Origin: Tsukamurella ocularis
GTDB lineage: Bacteria > Actinomycetota > Actinomycetes > Mycobacteriales > Mycobacteriaceae
DNA length: 64,000 bases
Reading direction: 5' to 3'
Assembly: GCF_024807615.1 (NCBI RefSeq)
Contig: NZ_JANUCJ010000003.1
Span: 620,001-684,000 of the forward strand
Shown here: in pieces, positions 26,531 to 34,887 of the stretch
How the letters are laid out: every line of letters begins with the position of its first letter
How positions within the stretch are numbered: position 1 is the stretch's first letter
Program-made: the position numbers and the translations under genes
The notes under the pieces: model-generated
What the model was told of the DNA's origin: nothing
The model's input: only the letters and a program-made list of their open reading frames with translations
Databases searched by the model: none

Positions 26531-27604
26531 ATGGACCTCGAAGCCGCGTTCGTCGGGAACGCGTCGCTGCGCGACACCGTGATCCGGGTGGCCCCGGGCA
26601 CCGGGCTGCGCGACGGGATCGAGCGGATCCTCCGCGGCCGCACGGGCGCGCTCATCGTGCTGGGCTACGACGACGCCGTCGAGGGCATCTGCGACGGCGG
26701 CTTCCACCTGGACGTCGAGTTCGCGCCCACCCGCCTGCGGGAGCTGGCGAAGATGGACGGCGCAGTGGTGCTCTCCACCGACGGCACCCGGATCGTGCGG
26801 GCGAACGTGCAGCTCGTGCCTGATCCCGCTATCCCCACGCAGGAGTCGGGCACGCGGCACCGCTCGGCTGAGCGCGCCGCGATCCAGACCGGCTACCCGG
26901 TGATCTCGGTGAGCGCGTCGATGTCGATCGTGCACGCTTACGTCGGCGGGGTACGGCACCTCGTGGACGACGCGGCGCCCATCCTCTCCCGCGCCAACCT
27001 CGCGATCGCCACGCTGGAGCGCTACGCCCACCGCCTCGATGAGGTACTCACGCAGCTCTCCCGCGCGGAGATCGAGGACGTGGTCACGGTCCGGGAAGTC
27101 GCGCACGTCGTGCAGCGGCTGGAGCTGGTGCGGCGGTTGGCCGTCGAGATCGAGCAACACGTACTGGAACTCGGCACGTCGGGCCGGCAGATCGCGCTGC
27201 AGCTCGAGGACCTGCTGGGCGAATCGGTCTCGCTCCGCGAGCCGGTCCTCCGCGACTACCTCGGCGACGACGACACGGTGGACGCCGCCGTCACCCGCAT
27301 CGACGCACTCACCGATGCCGATCTGCTCGCCGCCACCACCATCGCTGCGGCGCTGGGGTTCTCGGGCACCGTCGAGGCGCAGGACGAGCCCATCTCCCCG
27401 CGCGGACACCGCCTGCTCGGCTCGATTCCGCGGCTACGCCCGTGGCAGGTGGAGGCACTGGTCGCAGCGTTCGGCTCGCTGCAGACGCTGCTCGCCGCCT
27501 CCGCCGCGGATCTGCAGGCCGTCCCCGGTATCGGGTCCGACGGTGCGCGGCAGGCCCGCGAGGGACTCTCCCGCCTCGCCGAGGCCTCGGTCGAGCGCTT
27601 CTGA
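26531..27604 (+). CDS. disA: DNA integrity scanning diadenylate cyclase DisA
   Basis: Makes cyclic di-AMP from two ATP. The 357-residue octameric enzyme has the N-terminal DAC domain with its DGA motif near residue 75 and the RHR motif near 108 (GTRHRSAER), a helical spine, and a C-terminal helix-hairpin-helix domain ([20 protein letters not shown] ... [16 protein letters not shown]) that reads branched DNA. It starts 9 bp after radA and is probably co-transcribed. All catalytic motifs are intact. Confidence 0.97.
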   Translation: MDLEAAFVGNASLRDTVIRVAPGTGLRDGIERILRGRTGALIVLGYDDAVEGICDGGFHLDVEFAPTRLRELAKMDGAVVLSTDGTRIVRANVQLVPDPAIPTQESGTRHRSAERAAIQTGYPVISVSASMSIVHAYVGGVRHLVDDAAPILSRANLAIATLERYAHRLDEVLTQLSRAEIEDVVTVREVAHVVQRLELVRRLAVEIEQHVLELGTSGRQIALQLEDLLGESVSLREPVLRDYLGDDDTVDAAVTRIDALTDADLLAATTIAAALGFSGTVEAQDEPISPRGHRLLGSIPRLRPWQVEALVAAFGSLQTLLAASAADLQAVPGIGSDGARQAREGLSRLAEASVERF

Positions 27605-27622
27605 GCCGCAGTGCGTTCTGAA

Positions 27623-27642
27623 CCGCTCCGAGTTCCGAGCGG
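27623..27642. terminator. Weak hairpin between convergent disA and membrane-protein genes
   Basis: CCGCTC (27623-27628) and GAGCGG (27637-27642) form a 6-bp stem in the 38-bp gap between the disA stop and the stop of the next minus-strand gene. There is no T-run. Termination is suggested by position. Confidence 0.35.
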
Positions 27643-28479
27643 CTAGTTGCCGGTGCCCGTACCCGCGTCTGCGCCGGCCTCCGGCTGGGGAGCGGCCCGG
27701 ACGATGTTGAAGGTGACCGGGGCACTGCGCTTGGCGCCGAGCTGCGCAACCACCTGGTACGCACCGGGCGCGACGGGGACGCGCTGCGCCTGGCAGCCGG
27801 GGGCGGAAGTGGTTCCGGCCCACTGCAGCTTGTAGCGCAGCTGCTGGCCGGGCTGCAGCACCTCGTTCTTGATCCCGGGCTGGAAGGTGCAGTCGAAGTT
27901 GGTCCACAGCTGCTTGCTGCCGTCGAGGGTGAGCACGATCAGCTGTTGCTGCCCGGAACCGATGTCGCGCGAGCAGGCCACCGGGCCGGCGTTGGTCACG
28001 GTCGCCTCGAATGTCGGCTGCTCGCCGAGCGCGTACGTCGCCTTGTCAGCGCCGACCACCACGGAAATGTTGGCGTCGGGGCAGGGACCGCCGGCGACGA
28101 CCGCGCCGGGCGTCGGGACGCCGCCGCCCGAGGAGCTGGCGGAGGCCGAGGCGGAACCCGACGCCAGGGCACCGGACTGGGACGCACCCGAACCGCCGGC
28201 CCCGCCCGCACCACCGTTGTTGTTCCCGGCGGACGGGTCGGCACCGCCGGGCGCCTGCGACGGGGGCAGGTCGGACGTGGTGACCGGCGTCGACGAGGTC
28301 GCCGCCGCGTTCTGCGACGAGTCCTTGCCGCCACCGACGAAGACGATGAGGAGCACCACGACGAGCACGGCGAACAGCGCCAAGACGGCGGCCAGCACGC
28401 GGCGGCGCCAGTAGATCTCGGGCGGTAGGGGTCCGTTGGGCTCAAGCACGTCCCAACCGTAACGTTTCCCCGACCTCAC
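27643..28479 (-). CDS. Conserved membrane-anchored protein (Rv3587c-like)
   Basis: A 278-residue protein: about 25 cytoplasmic residues (LEPNGPLPPEIYWRRR is a conserved opening), one transmembrane helix (about 29-50), a long Ser/Gly/Ala linker (about 55-150) and a C-terminal extracytoplasmic beta-domain (about 150-265) with four Cys likely to pair, as in MPT63/DUF4232-like folds. It holds the position of the M. tuberculosis membrane protein Rv3587c between disA and canB. No enzymatic motif is seen. The linker length suggests passage through the cell wall. Confidence 0.85.
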   Translation of the reverse strand: MRSGKRYGWDVLEPNGPLPPEIYWRRRVLAAVLALFAVLVVVLLIVFVGGGKDSSQNAAATSSTPVTTSDLPPSQAPGGADPSAGNNNGGAGGAGGSGASQSGALASGSASASASSSGGGVPTPGAVVAGGPCPDANISVVVGADKATYALGEQPTFEATVTNAGPVACSRDIGSGQQQLIVLTLDGSKQLWTNFDCTFQPGIKNEVLQPGQQLRYKLQWAGTTSAPGCQAQRVPVAPGAYQVVAQLGAKRSAPVTFNIVRAAPQPEAGADAGTGTGN

Positions 28480-28518
28480 GCCGCTGACCTGCGGCGGCGT
28501 GTCACGAATCGGGGCAGA

Positions 28519-29172
28519 TCACTCCGGCCGGACAGCCTGGAAGGGCGAGGTGGCCGCCTCGCCGATATCGCCGACAGAACCGCGCAGGTGCACCTTGCCC
28601 TCGGCGAGCTCGTAGGTGAGACCGACGATCGCGACCCGGCCCTCCTCGACGCCCTTGGCGATGATCCGCGAACGCTCGATCAGCAGCCAGCTGGTCTCCA
28701 GGACGTGCTGGGCGGTGATGTCGTTGACGTCCGACAAGCCCTCGCGGCGACCCGCCAGAACCGACGGGGTGAGCCGCTCGACGATGTCGCGGATGTAGCC
28801 GGGAGGCATGGTGCCCGTGTCGATCGAGTTGACGGTGGCCGCGACGGCGCCGCAGCTGTCGTGGCCCAGGATCGCGATGAGCGGCACCTTGAGCACCTCG
28901 ATGGCGTACTCGATCGAGCCGAGGACGGCGGCGTCGATGATGTGGCCGGCGGTGCGGACCACGAACATGTCGCCGAGACCCTGGTCGAAGATCACCTCGG
29001 CGGCGACGCGGGAGTCGCCGCAGCCGAAGAGCACGGCGGTGGGCTGCTGTCCGGCTGTCAGTTCGGCCAAGCGGCTGGCACCCTGATTCGGGTGCGCCGG
29101 AGCGCCTTCGACGAAGCGCCGGTTGCCGTCACGGAGGGCGCGCCAGGCGCCGGGAGGAGTCGAAGTAGGCAT
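28519..29172 (-). CDS. canB: Beta-class carbonic anhydrase
   Basis: Hydrates CO2 to bicarbonate with a Cys2His zinc site. ATG at 29172 (MPTSTPPGAWRALRDGNRRF), 217 residues. Zinc ligands and the Asp-Arg dyad: GCGDSR (near residue 51), and GHDSCGA (His and Cys near 104-107). Bicarbonate feeds carboxylases of fatty and mycolic acid synthesis. The open frame continues upstream into mutY but that extension is spurious. The divergent mutY start codon is only nine bases away, so promoters must overlap the coding starts or the transcripts are leaderless. The homologous M. tuberculosis gene is Rv3588c. Confidence 0.93.
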   Translation of the reverse strand: MPTSTPPGAWRALRDGNRRFVEGAPAHPNQGASRLAELTAGQQPTAVLFGCGDSRVAAEVIFDQGLGDMFVVRTAGHIIDAAVLGSIEYAIEVLKVPLIAILGHDSCGAVAATVNSIDTGTMPPGYIRDIVERLTPSVLAGRREGLSDVNDITAQHVLETSWLLIERSRIIAKGVEEGRVAIVGLTYELAEGKVHLRGSVGDIGEAATSPFQAVRPE

Positions 29173-29181
29173 GGGTCCATA

Positions 29182-29196
29182 ATGCACGTCGTGCAT
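29182..29196. promoter_or_regulatory. ATGCAC-GTC-GTGCAT palindrome at the canB / mutY divergence
   Basis: A perfect 6-bp inverted repeat with a 3-bp spacer covers the first five mutY codons and starts 10 bp from the canB ATG. It could be an operator for either gene, or chance: the palindrome encodes MHVVH. Function is unproven. Confidence 0.35.
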
Positions 29197-30102
29197 GACA
29201 CGCGAGACACCAGCGAGGATTCTGTCCCGGATCTCACACCGGTGCTCGCCTGGTTCGACGCCGCGGAGCGCGACCTCCCGTGGCGCGCGCCGGACGTCGG
29301 GGCCTGGGCGATCCTGGTCAGCGAGGTGATGCTGCAGCAGACGCCGGTGGTGCGCGTCGAGCCGGTCTGGCGAGCGTGGATGGAGCGCTGGCCCACGCCC
29401 GCGGACCTCGCCGAGGCCACCGGTGCGGACGCGGTGCGCGCCTGGGGCAAACTCGGTTACCCGCGCCGGGCGATGCGGCTGCACGCGTGCGCGCAGGCCC
29501 TCGTCGCGCGGTTCGACGGTGCCGTCCCCGCCGACGTCGACGAGCTCCTGTCACTGCCCGGAGTGGGCGACTACACCGCCCGCGCGGTGGCCTGCTTCGC
29601 CTTCGGCCAGGACGTCCCCGTCGTGGACATCAACGTGCGCCGGGTGCTCGCCCGCGCCGTGGACGGCGATTCGGACGCGGCGGCACCGTCGGCGAAGCGC
29701 GATCTGGCGGCGGCGACGGCGGCCCTGGGCACCGTGCCCGTGGACCGGCGGACGCGGCTCTCGGCCGGCCTGATGGAGCTCGGCGCGCTGGTCTGCACGG
29801 CGCGGTCGCCACGCTGCGGCGAGTGCCCCGTCCAGGCCGACTGCGCCTGGCTCGCGGCCGGGGCACCGTCGGACACGGTGGCGCCGCGGAAGGTGCAGAA
29901 GTACGAGGGCACCGACCGTCAGGCACGCGGGAGGCTGCTCGACGTGCTCCGCGGGTCCGACGGTGCCGTTCCCCGCGCCGCGCTGGACCTGGCGTGGGAG
30001 CGCGATCCGGCGCAGCGCGACCGCGCACTGGACTCGCTGCTGGTCGACGGCCTGATCGAGCAGACGGCCGACGGGCGATTCGCGCTGGCCGGAGAGGCGT
30101 GA
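29182..30102 (+). CDS. mutY: A/G-specific adenine glycosylase
   Basis: Removes adenine mispaired with 8-oxoguanine. About 306 residues. Motifs: catalytic Glu in SEVMLQQTPV, helix-hairpin-helix LLSLPGVGDYTARAVACFAFG with the catalytic Asp in VVDINVRRVLARA, and the 4Fe-4S cluster C-x6-C-x2-C-x5-C (CTARSPRCGECPVQADC). The C-terminal MutT-like domain is short. The start may be ATG 29182 or GTG 29191; either lies within 20 bp of the divergent canB start. In M. tuberculosis mutY also neighbours canB. Confidence 0.93.
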   Translation: MHVVHDTRDTSEDSVPDLTPVLAWFDAAERDLPWRAPDVGAWAILVSEVMLQQTPVVRVEPVWRAWMERWPTPADLAEATGADAVRAWGKLGYPRRAMRLHACAQALVARFDGAVPADVDELLSLPGVGDYTARAVACFAFGQDVPVVDINVRRVLARAVDGDSDAAAPSAKRDLAAATAALGTVPVDRRTRLSAGLMELGALVCTARSPRCGECPVQADCAWLAAGAPSDTVAPRKVQKYEGTDRQARGRLLDVLRGSDGAVPRAALDLAWERDPAQRDRALDSLLVDGLIEQTADGRFALAGEA

Positions 30103-30113
30103 CGAACTTTTTA

Positions 30114-30142
30114 TTCACTGTTGTAGGAATCGGTGATAGATT
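30114..30142 (+). promoter_or_regulatory. Promoter of the MpaB-family gene, probably leaderless
   Basis: TTCACT (30114-30119), 17-bp spacer, TAGATT (30137-30142), and the ATG at 30149. The distance from -10 to the start codon leaves no room for a Shine-Dalgarno, the layout of leaderless actinobacterial transcripts. GAATC and GATTC repeats flank the -10. Confidence 0.45.
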
Positions 30143-30148
30143 CGGGAT

Positions 30149-31078
30149 ATGAAGCTCTCAGACGGCCCTCTGCGCGTCACCGACCAGGGATTCTTCGGTC
30201 CGGACTCGCCCACGTGGAAGGTGTGGGCCTCGCCCACCGCACTCATCGGTTTCCAGCGCTCGGTAGTACTGGAACACTTCGACCCGAACCTCACCGCCGC
30301 GGTCGCGGACTCGGCAGGGATCTACACCGACCCCTTCGGCCGGCTCGACCGGACGCTCGCCTACTTCCTGCTCGTCGCCACCGCGGATTCCAAGACCGCG
30401 ATCGAGGCGTCCGAGCACCTCATGGACGTGCACCGCAGGGCCACCGGCATCGAGCCGATCACCGGCAAGCGGTACAGCGCCAACAACCCCGCCTCGCAGC
30501 TGTGGATCCACGTGACCGGCTGGCACTCGGTGCTCAAGTGTTACGAGATGTACGGCCCCGGCCCGCTCTCCGCCGAGGACGAGGCGCAGTACTGGCGCGA
30601 CTGCGTCGTCGCCGCCGAGTTGCAGACCTGCGACCCGGCTGACGTGCCCACCTCGCGCGACGAGGTGCGGGAGTACTTCGCCCGCGTCCGGCCGACGCTC
30701 GCGCTCACCGAGCGCGCCCGCCGCGGCATGCACTACCTGTTGCGCCCGCGGGATCGCGGCGTGCGACTGCGAGTGGGCGGCTCCCTCATCGCTCCCGCCA
30801 CGATCGCGACGCTCCCGTCCTGGATGCGGGAGGTGGGTGGCTTCGACCAGCCCGGCATCGTCGACGCCGCGTACCCGCGCGCCGTGCGCCTCGCCGTCCG
30901 CGCGGCGTCGGCCCAGCACGCCGCGGGCACCGTTCGGCTGGGCGGGCTCGTCGCGCCGATGACCGGCGACATCCTGCGCCGCCACTTCGCGCAGGCCCAA
31001 GAACCCGCCGGCACAGTCACGCCTGCGCAGGCACGGGAGCGGTACGGCCGCGGGGCGCAGTCGGCGACCGCCTCGTAG
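30149..31078 (+). CDS. Oxygenase MpaB family protein (DUF2236)
   Basis: A 309-residue all-helical protein of the DUF2236 family, which includes latex-clearing protein Lcp and fungal MpaB and uses a b-type heme. The family's His pattern is visible: HLMDVHRRATG near residue 90-100 and WIHVTGWHSVLKCY near 118-131. It begins with SPTWKVWASPTALIGFQRSV, the usual N-terminal motif. A likely leaderless promoter is just upstream. Substrate is unknown; oxygenase or hydrolase activity on a hydrophobic compound is the family expectation. The SDR gene follows by 10 bp on the same strand. Confidence 0.88.
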   Translation: MKLSDGPLRVTDQGFFGPDSPTWKVWASPTALIGFQRSVVLEHFDPNLTAAVADSAGIYTDPFGRLDRTLAYFLLVATADSKTAIEASEHLMDVHRRATGIEPITGKRYSANNPASQLWIHVTGWHSVLKCYEMYGPGPLSAEDEAQYWRDCVVAAELQTCDPADVPTSRDEVREYFARVRPTLALTERARRGMHYLLRPRDRGVRLRVGGSLIAPATIATLPSWMREVGGFDQPGIVDAAYPRAVRLAVRAASAQHAAGTVRLGGLVAPMTGDILRRHFAQAQEPAGTVTPAQARERYGRGAQSATAS

Positions 31079-31088
31079 GCTGGCGGCC

Positions 31089-31928
31089 ATGACAACCTAT
31101 GTAGTGACCGGCGCCAACGGCGGGCTCGGCGAGGTCGTGACGCGCGCCCTCGCCGCCACGGGCGGCCGCGTCGTGATGGCGTGCCGCGACGTCGCGGGCG
31201 CCCAGCGCATCGCCGACGGGATCGATGGCGACGTGACCGTCGAAGCCCTGGACCTGGCCGACCTCGATTCCGTGCGGGCGTTCGCCGACCGCACAGCCGA
31301 GGTCGACGTGCTCGTCAACAACGCGGGCCTGATGAACATCCCCCTGCGCCGCACGAAGCAGGGCTTCGAGATGCAGTTCGGCGTGAACCACCTGGGGCAC
31401 TTCGCCCTCACCGGCCTGATGCTCGACCGGCTAACGGACCGCGTCGTCGCGGTCTCGTCGGTGGCGCACCGGCAGAACTACCGCTGGCGCATGGACGATC
31501 CGAACTACGAGAACCGGAAGTACCTGCGCACCGAGGCGTACGGGCAGAGCAAGCTCGCGAACATGATGTTCGCGCGCGAGCTGCAACGCCGGTTCGAGGC
31601 CGCAGGCTCGGAGAAGCGGGCGTACTACGTGCATCCGGGTGTCTCCCCGACGGGTCTGTTCGCTCGCACGGATACGCCGCTCGACTTCGTGATGAAGCCG
31701 GCCGTGGCGCTGCTGAACAATCCGCCGGAGAAGGCCGCGCAGTCACTGATCCTGGCCGCGACCGATCGCGATCTCGATCCGCACCCGTGGTGGGGCCCGA
31801 CACAGCTCTTCCAGTCCCGCGGCCGGGTGGGCAAGTGCTCCAGCACCGCGGTCTCCAAGGATCAGGCCAAGTGGGCCGAGCTGTGGGACGTCTCGGAGAA
31901 GCTCACCGGCGTCACCTACGCCCTCTGA
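31089..31928 (+). CDS. Short-chain dehydrogenase/reductase
   Basis: A 279-residue classical SDR. Cofactor loop TGANGGLGE (residues 7-15), NNAG in LVNNAGLMNI, and the catalytic Ser in VAVSSVAHR followed by Tyr-x3-Lys in AYGQSKLAN. The layout resembles retinol-dehydrogenase-like SDRs. It lies 10 bp after the MpaB-family gene and ends 17 bp inside the convergent epimerase gene, so the two stop codons overlap. Substrate unknown; a lipid or terpenoid alcohol is typical for the subgroup. Confidence 0.9.
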   Translation: MTTYVVTGANGGLGEVVTRALAATGGRVVMACRDVAGAQRIADGIDGDVTVEALDLADLDSVRAFADRTAEVDVLVNNAGLMNIPLRRTKQGFEMQFGVNHLGHFALTGLMLDRLTDRVVAVSSVAHRQNYRWRMDDPNYENRKYLRTEAYGQSKLANMMFARELQRRFEAAGSEKRAYYVHPGVSPTGLFARTDTPLDFVMKPAVALLNNPPEKAAQSLILAATDRDLDPHPWWGPTQLFQSRGRVGKCSSTAVSKDQAKWAELWDVSEKLTGVTYAL

Positions 31929-32919
31929 GGTCCAGCAGACTTTCGGCCGAGGCGGTCACCGCGTCCTGCCAGGCGCGGGGCCGCCAGCCGAGTTCGTCGC
32001 GGGCCCGCGCGCTCGACGCCGCGCGGCTCTGCCCGAGGAGCGGCACCAGGTCGCCGACCTCGGGGGCGAACCGCCCGACGAGGCGCAGCACCAGGTCGGG
32101 GATCGTGCGGGTCGGCACCCCCTTCGCGCGGTCGCCGAGGCGGGCGCGCAGTTCGCGAGCGATGTCGAGCATCGAGATCACGCCGTCCGTCGCGGCGATG
32201 TAACGACGGTTCGCGGCCACCTCGGCGTCGGCGGCCCGCAGGTGCAGGTCGACGACGTCGCGCACGTCCACGACGTTCAGCCACACGTTCGGCACAGCCG
32301 GCGGGCGGCCGGACAGCAGGCCGTCGATCAGCCGCAGCGACGACGTCGCGTCGGCGGAGCGGGCCGGACCGAAGATGCCGGTCGGGCAGACCGTCGTGAG
32401 CGCGAGGCCGCCGCCCTCGCGTTCCATGAACTCCCACGCGGCACGCTCGGCGAGCGCCTTGGACTTCACGTACGCGCTCATCGGCCCGCCCTCGACGTTG
32501 GTCCAGTCCGACTCGTCGAAGGGCGTCTCCCGCGAGGGGTGGCCGTAGTACACGGCACCGCACGACGAGGTGGCCACCACCCGTGGGACACCGGAATCCC
32601 GTGCGGCCCTGAGCACCCGAAGCACCCCATCGACCGCGGGGCGGATCACCTGCTCCTCGTCGCGCGTGGCGGTGAGCGGCGAGGCGACGTGGTGGACGAC
32701 GTCGCACCCGGCAGTCGCCTCGGCCCAGCCGTCGTCACCGAGCAGGTCAGCCCGGATGACGGTGAGCCGCCCGTCGGCGTCCGGGAACCGCCCGAGAACG
32801 GCGTCGGCCTTCGCGGCGTCGCGCACCGTGGTCCGCACGGTGTCGCCGCGGTCGAGCAACGACGCGATCGTCCATCCCCCGACGAAGCCGGTTCCGCCGG
32901 TGACGAGTGCTGTGACCAT
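31912..32919 (-). CDS. NAD-dependent epimerase/dehydratase (extended SDR)
   Basis: A 335-residue extended SDR like dihydroflavonol 4-reductase. I chose ATG 32919 (MVTALVTGGTGFVGGW), preceded by AAGGGAAG; an upstream ATG at 32934 lies within the operator. The Rossmann loop is TGGTGFVGG (residues 7-15); the active site is VVATSSCGAVYYG followed by YVKSKALAE (Tyr-x3-Lys). It is divergent from a TetR gene, with a 16-bp palindrome in the gap, so TetR control is likely. Substrate unknown. Confidence 0.9.
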   Translation of the reverse strand: MVTALVTGGTGFVGGWTIASLLDRGDTVRTTVRDAAKADAVLGRFPDADGRLTVIRADLLGDDGWAEATAGCDVVHHVASPLTATRDEEQVIRPAVDGVLRVLRAARDSGVPRVVATSSCGAVYYGHPSRETPFDESDWTNVEGGPMSAYVKSKALAERAAWEFMEREGGGLALTTVCPTGIFGPARSADATSSLRLIDGLLSGRPPAVPNVWLNVVDVRDVVDLHLRAADAEVAANRRYIAATDGVISMLDIARELRARLGDRAKGVPTRTIPDLVLRLVGRFAPEVGDLVPLLGQSRAASSARARDELGWRPRAWQDAVTASAESLLDLRGRR

Positions 32920-32933
32920 GATCTTCCCTTTCA

Positions 32934-32949
32934 TTAGCCAATCGACTAA
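32934..32949. promoter_or_regulatory. TetR-type operator between epimerase and tetR genes
   Basis: TTAGCCAATCGACTAA is a 16-bp imperfect palindrome, 12 of 16 symmetric, with perfect TTAG/CTAA ends. It lies between the divergent epimerase (start 32919) and tetR (start 32969) and fits a single TetR dimer site covering both promoters. Confidence 0.55.
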
Positions 32950-32968
32950 CGAAAGGTATCATGGGATC

Positions 32969-33523
32969 GTGAGCACGCGAGCGGAGCAGGCGAAGCGGAC
33001 CCGGGCGACGATCCTGGCGGCCGCCGAGGCGCTGATCGCCGAGCAGGGATTCGACCGCACCTCGCTGCAACAGGTCGCGGACCGCGCCGGTGTCACCAAG
33101 GCGAACGTCTACTACTACTTCCGCACCAAGGAGGCACTGCTCGGAGGCGTCCTCGCGCCGCACGCACAGGCGCTGCGCTCGCTCGTCGACGACGCTGCGG
33201 CACTCCCCGAACCCGCCTCCCGCCGCCACGCCCTCATCGTGGGCTACGTCGAGCAGTCGGTCCGCGCCTTCCGCCGGATCGGCACTGTCGGCATCGGCGG
33301 TGACCCCGCACTCCGTCGCGCGATGGCCGCGACCGCTGACCTCGACGCCATCGCCGAGGACGCACTGCCGATCCTCCTCGGACCGGACCCGACGCCGCGC
33401 CAACTCGCCGGCTGGCTGCAGCTCAGCGATCTGGGCCCAGCGCTGCGCGGGCTCGGCCACCTCACGGACACGGAATTGCAGGACGCGTTGGTCGATCTCT
33501 GTGAGCGCGCCCTCGAGGCGTGA
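32969..33523 (+). CDS. TetR/AcrR-family transcriptional regulator
   Basis: A 184-residue protein with GTG start at 32969. Its HTH is a textbook TetR_N (RATILAAAEALIAEQGFDRTSL... AGVTKANVYYYFRTKEALL, residues 12-57). The C-terminal part (about 80-180) is the usual variable ligand domain. It is divergent from the NAD-dependent epimerase with an operator-like palindrome in between. The DsbA-family gene downstream follows closely, possibly overlapping, and could be in the same unit. Confidence 0.9.
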   Translation: MSTRAEQAKRTRATILAAAEALIAEQGFDRTSLQQVADRAGVTKANVYYYFRTKEALLGGVLAPHAQALRSLVDDAAALPEPASRRHALIVGYVEQSVRAFRRIGTVGIGGDPALRRAMAATADLDAIAEDALPILLGPDPTPRQLAGWLQLSDLGPALRGLGHLTDTELQDALVDLCERALEA

Positions 33524-33564
33524 CCGGCAGGAATGTCGGCGGGCGGCCGACTGTTGAACATTTC

Positions 33565-34272
33565 ATGCGCGTGGACGTCTGGACCGATATCAACTGCCCC
33601 TTCTGCTACATCGGGAAGGCCCGTTTCGAGGAGGCGCTGGCCGCGTTCCCGCAGCGCGATCAGGTCGAGGTGATCCACCGCTCCTACGAGCTGGATCCCA
33701 CCGCGGGCGATTCCGAGCCCGTCATCCCGCGGATCGCGGCCAAGTACGGCATCAGCGAGGCGCAGGCCGCCGCGAACGAGCGCGGCCTCGGCGCGCAGGC
33801 ACAGCAACTCGGCCTGCCCTACCAGGTCGACGGCCGCGACAGCGGCAACAGCTTCGACATGCACCGCCTGCTCCACTGGGCCCTTGAGCTCGGCAGGCAG
33901 GAGGCGCTGCTCGACGCGCTCTACGCGGCGAACTTCGCCGAGCCGACGCCCGCCTTCGGCAGCCGCGACCGCCTCGTCGCCATCGCCGAGTCCGCCGGGT
34001 TCGACGGTGCCGCTGCCCGCGCGGTGCTCGACGACCCGTCCGCCTATGCGGACGCGGTCCGCGCCGACGAGGAGACCGCCACGCGGATCGGCATCGGCGG
34101 CGTCCCGTTCTTCGTCTTCGACGGCAAGTACGCCGTCTCGGGCGCCCAGCCGCCCGAGGTCTTCGCCGAGGCGCTGACGAAGGCCCGCGGCGAGGAGCCG
34201 CTCACCGTCATCGGTGGCGACGACGCCGAGGCCTGTGGGCCCGACGGCTGCGAGCTTCCTCCGCGCGACTGA
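33565..34272 (+). CDS. DsbA family oxidoreductase (FrnE-like)
   Basis: A 235-residue thioredoxin-fold protein with the C-P-F-C active site in DINCPFCYIGKARFE (residues about 11-14) and cis-Pro in GIGGVPFFVFDGKYAVSGAQ. I chose ATG 33565 (MRVDVWTDINCPF), where the family starts; a GTG at 33520 overlapping the tetR stop would add 15 residues. FrnE-like proteins are cytoplasmic and lack a signal peptide, as here. The tail has two further Cys (EACGPDGCELP). The role is disulfide or mycothiol-linked redox chemistry; the partner is unknown. Confidence 0.9.
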   Translation: MRVDVWTDINCPFCYIGKARFEEALAAFPQRDQVEVIHRSYELDPTAGDSEPVIPRIAAKYGISEAQAAANERGLGAQAQQLGLPYQVDGRDSGNSFDMHRLLHWALELGRQEALLDALYAANFAEPTPAFGSRDRLVAIAESAGFDGAAARAVLDDPSAYADAVRADEETATRIGIGGVPFFVFDGKYAVSGAQPPEVFAEALTKARGEEPLTVIGGDDAEACGPDGCELPPRD

Positions 34273-34293
34273 GCCCTGCGCCCGCGACCGGGC

Positions 34294-34887
34294 CTACGGC
34301 GCGGTGAGCCGCCGCACCGCGGCGGCGAGGGCGTCGTCGTTCAGTGCAGCCTCCACGGCCTCGCTCCCCCCGGTGAGGATGTCGCCGTGGACGAGCGCCA
34401 GCACCTCGAGGAGCAGCGTCGGCGCGGGCGTCGCCGCGGTGACAGCGCCCGCATCCTGCGCCGCCTGGAGAGCGGCGACCTTCTTCGCATTCGAGTCCGA
34501 CGTGAACTCCAGCTCCAGCAGTTCCCCCGGGCACTCCAGCGTGTGCCAGAGCACGAGCCGCATCAGCTCGGGGTGGCTGCGATTGAAGGTGCGCAGCCGC
34601 ACCGCGTAGCCCGGAAGGTCCTCGGCCGTGAAGGGCACCGTCTCCAGCAGCTCCGCGACGCGGCCCTCGATGACGGCGTCGAAGAGCTGCCGCTTGTTGC
34701 CGAAGTAGGCGTAGATCAGCTGCTTGTTGGCCTCGGCGGCCGCGGCGATCCGGTCGACGCGGGCGCCGGCGAGCCCGTGCTCGGCGAACTCGACGGTCGC
34801 GGCGTCGAGTAGCCGGGCACGGGTCGCTGCTGCGTCGCGCTGCCCTTTGATCGAGGACGGCCGCTGTTGCTTAGGCGCGGGCGGCAT
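34294..34887 (-). CDS. TetR-family transcriptional regulator
   Basis: A 197-residue regulator. HTH at residues about 21-66 ([22 protein letters not shown]... [18 protein letters not shown]), of the AcrR/TetR_C_24-like subgroup. Its start lies inside the 3' end of the SDR gene (17-bp overlap on the same strand), so the repressor is co-expressed with the SDR it probably controls. Two strong AACTA-type palindromes in front of the SDR are candidate operators. Confidence 0.9.
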   Translation of the reverse strand: MPPAPKQQRPSSIKGQRDAAATRARLLDAATVEFAEHGLAGARVDRIAAAAEANKQLIYAYFGNKRQLFDAVIEGRVAELLETVPFTAEDLPGYAVRLRTFNRSHPELMRLVLWHTLECPGELLELEFTSDSNAKKVAALQAAQDAGAVTAATPAPTLLLEVLALVHGDILTGGSEAVEAALNDDALAAAVRRLTAP

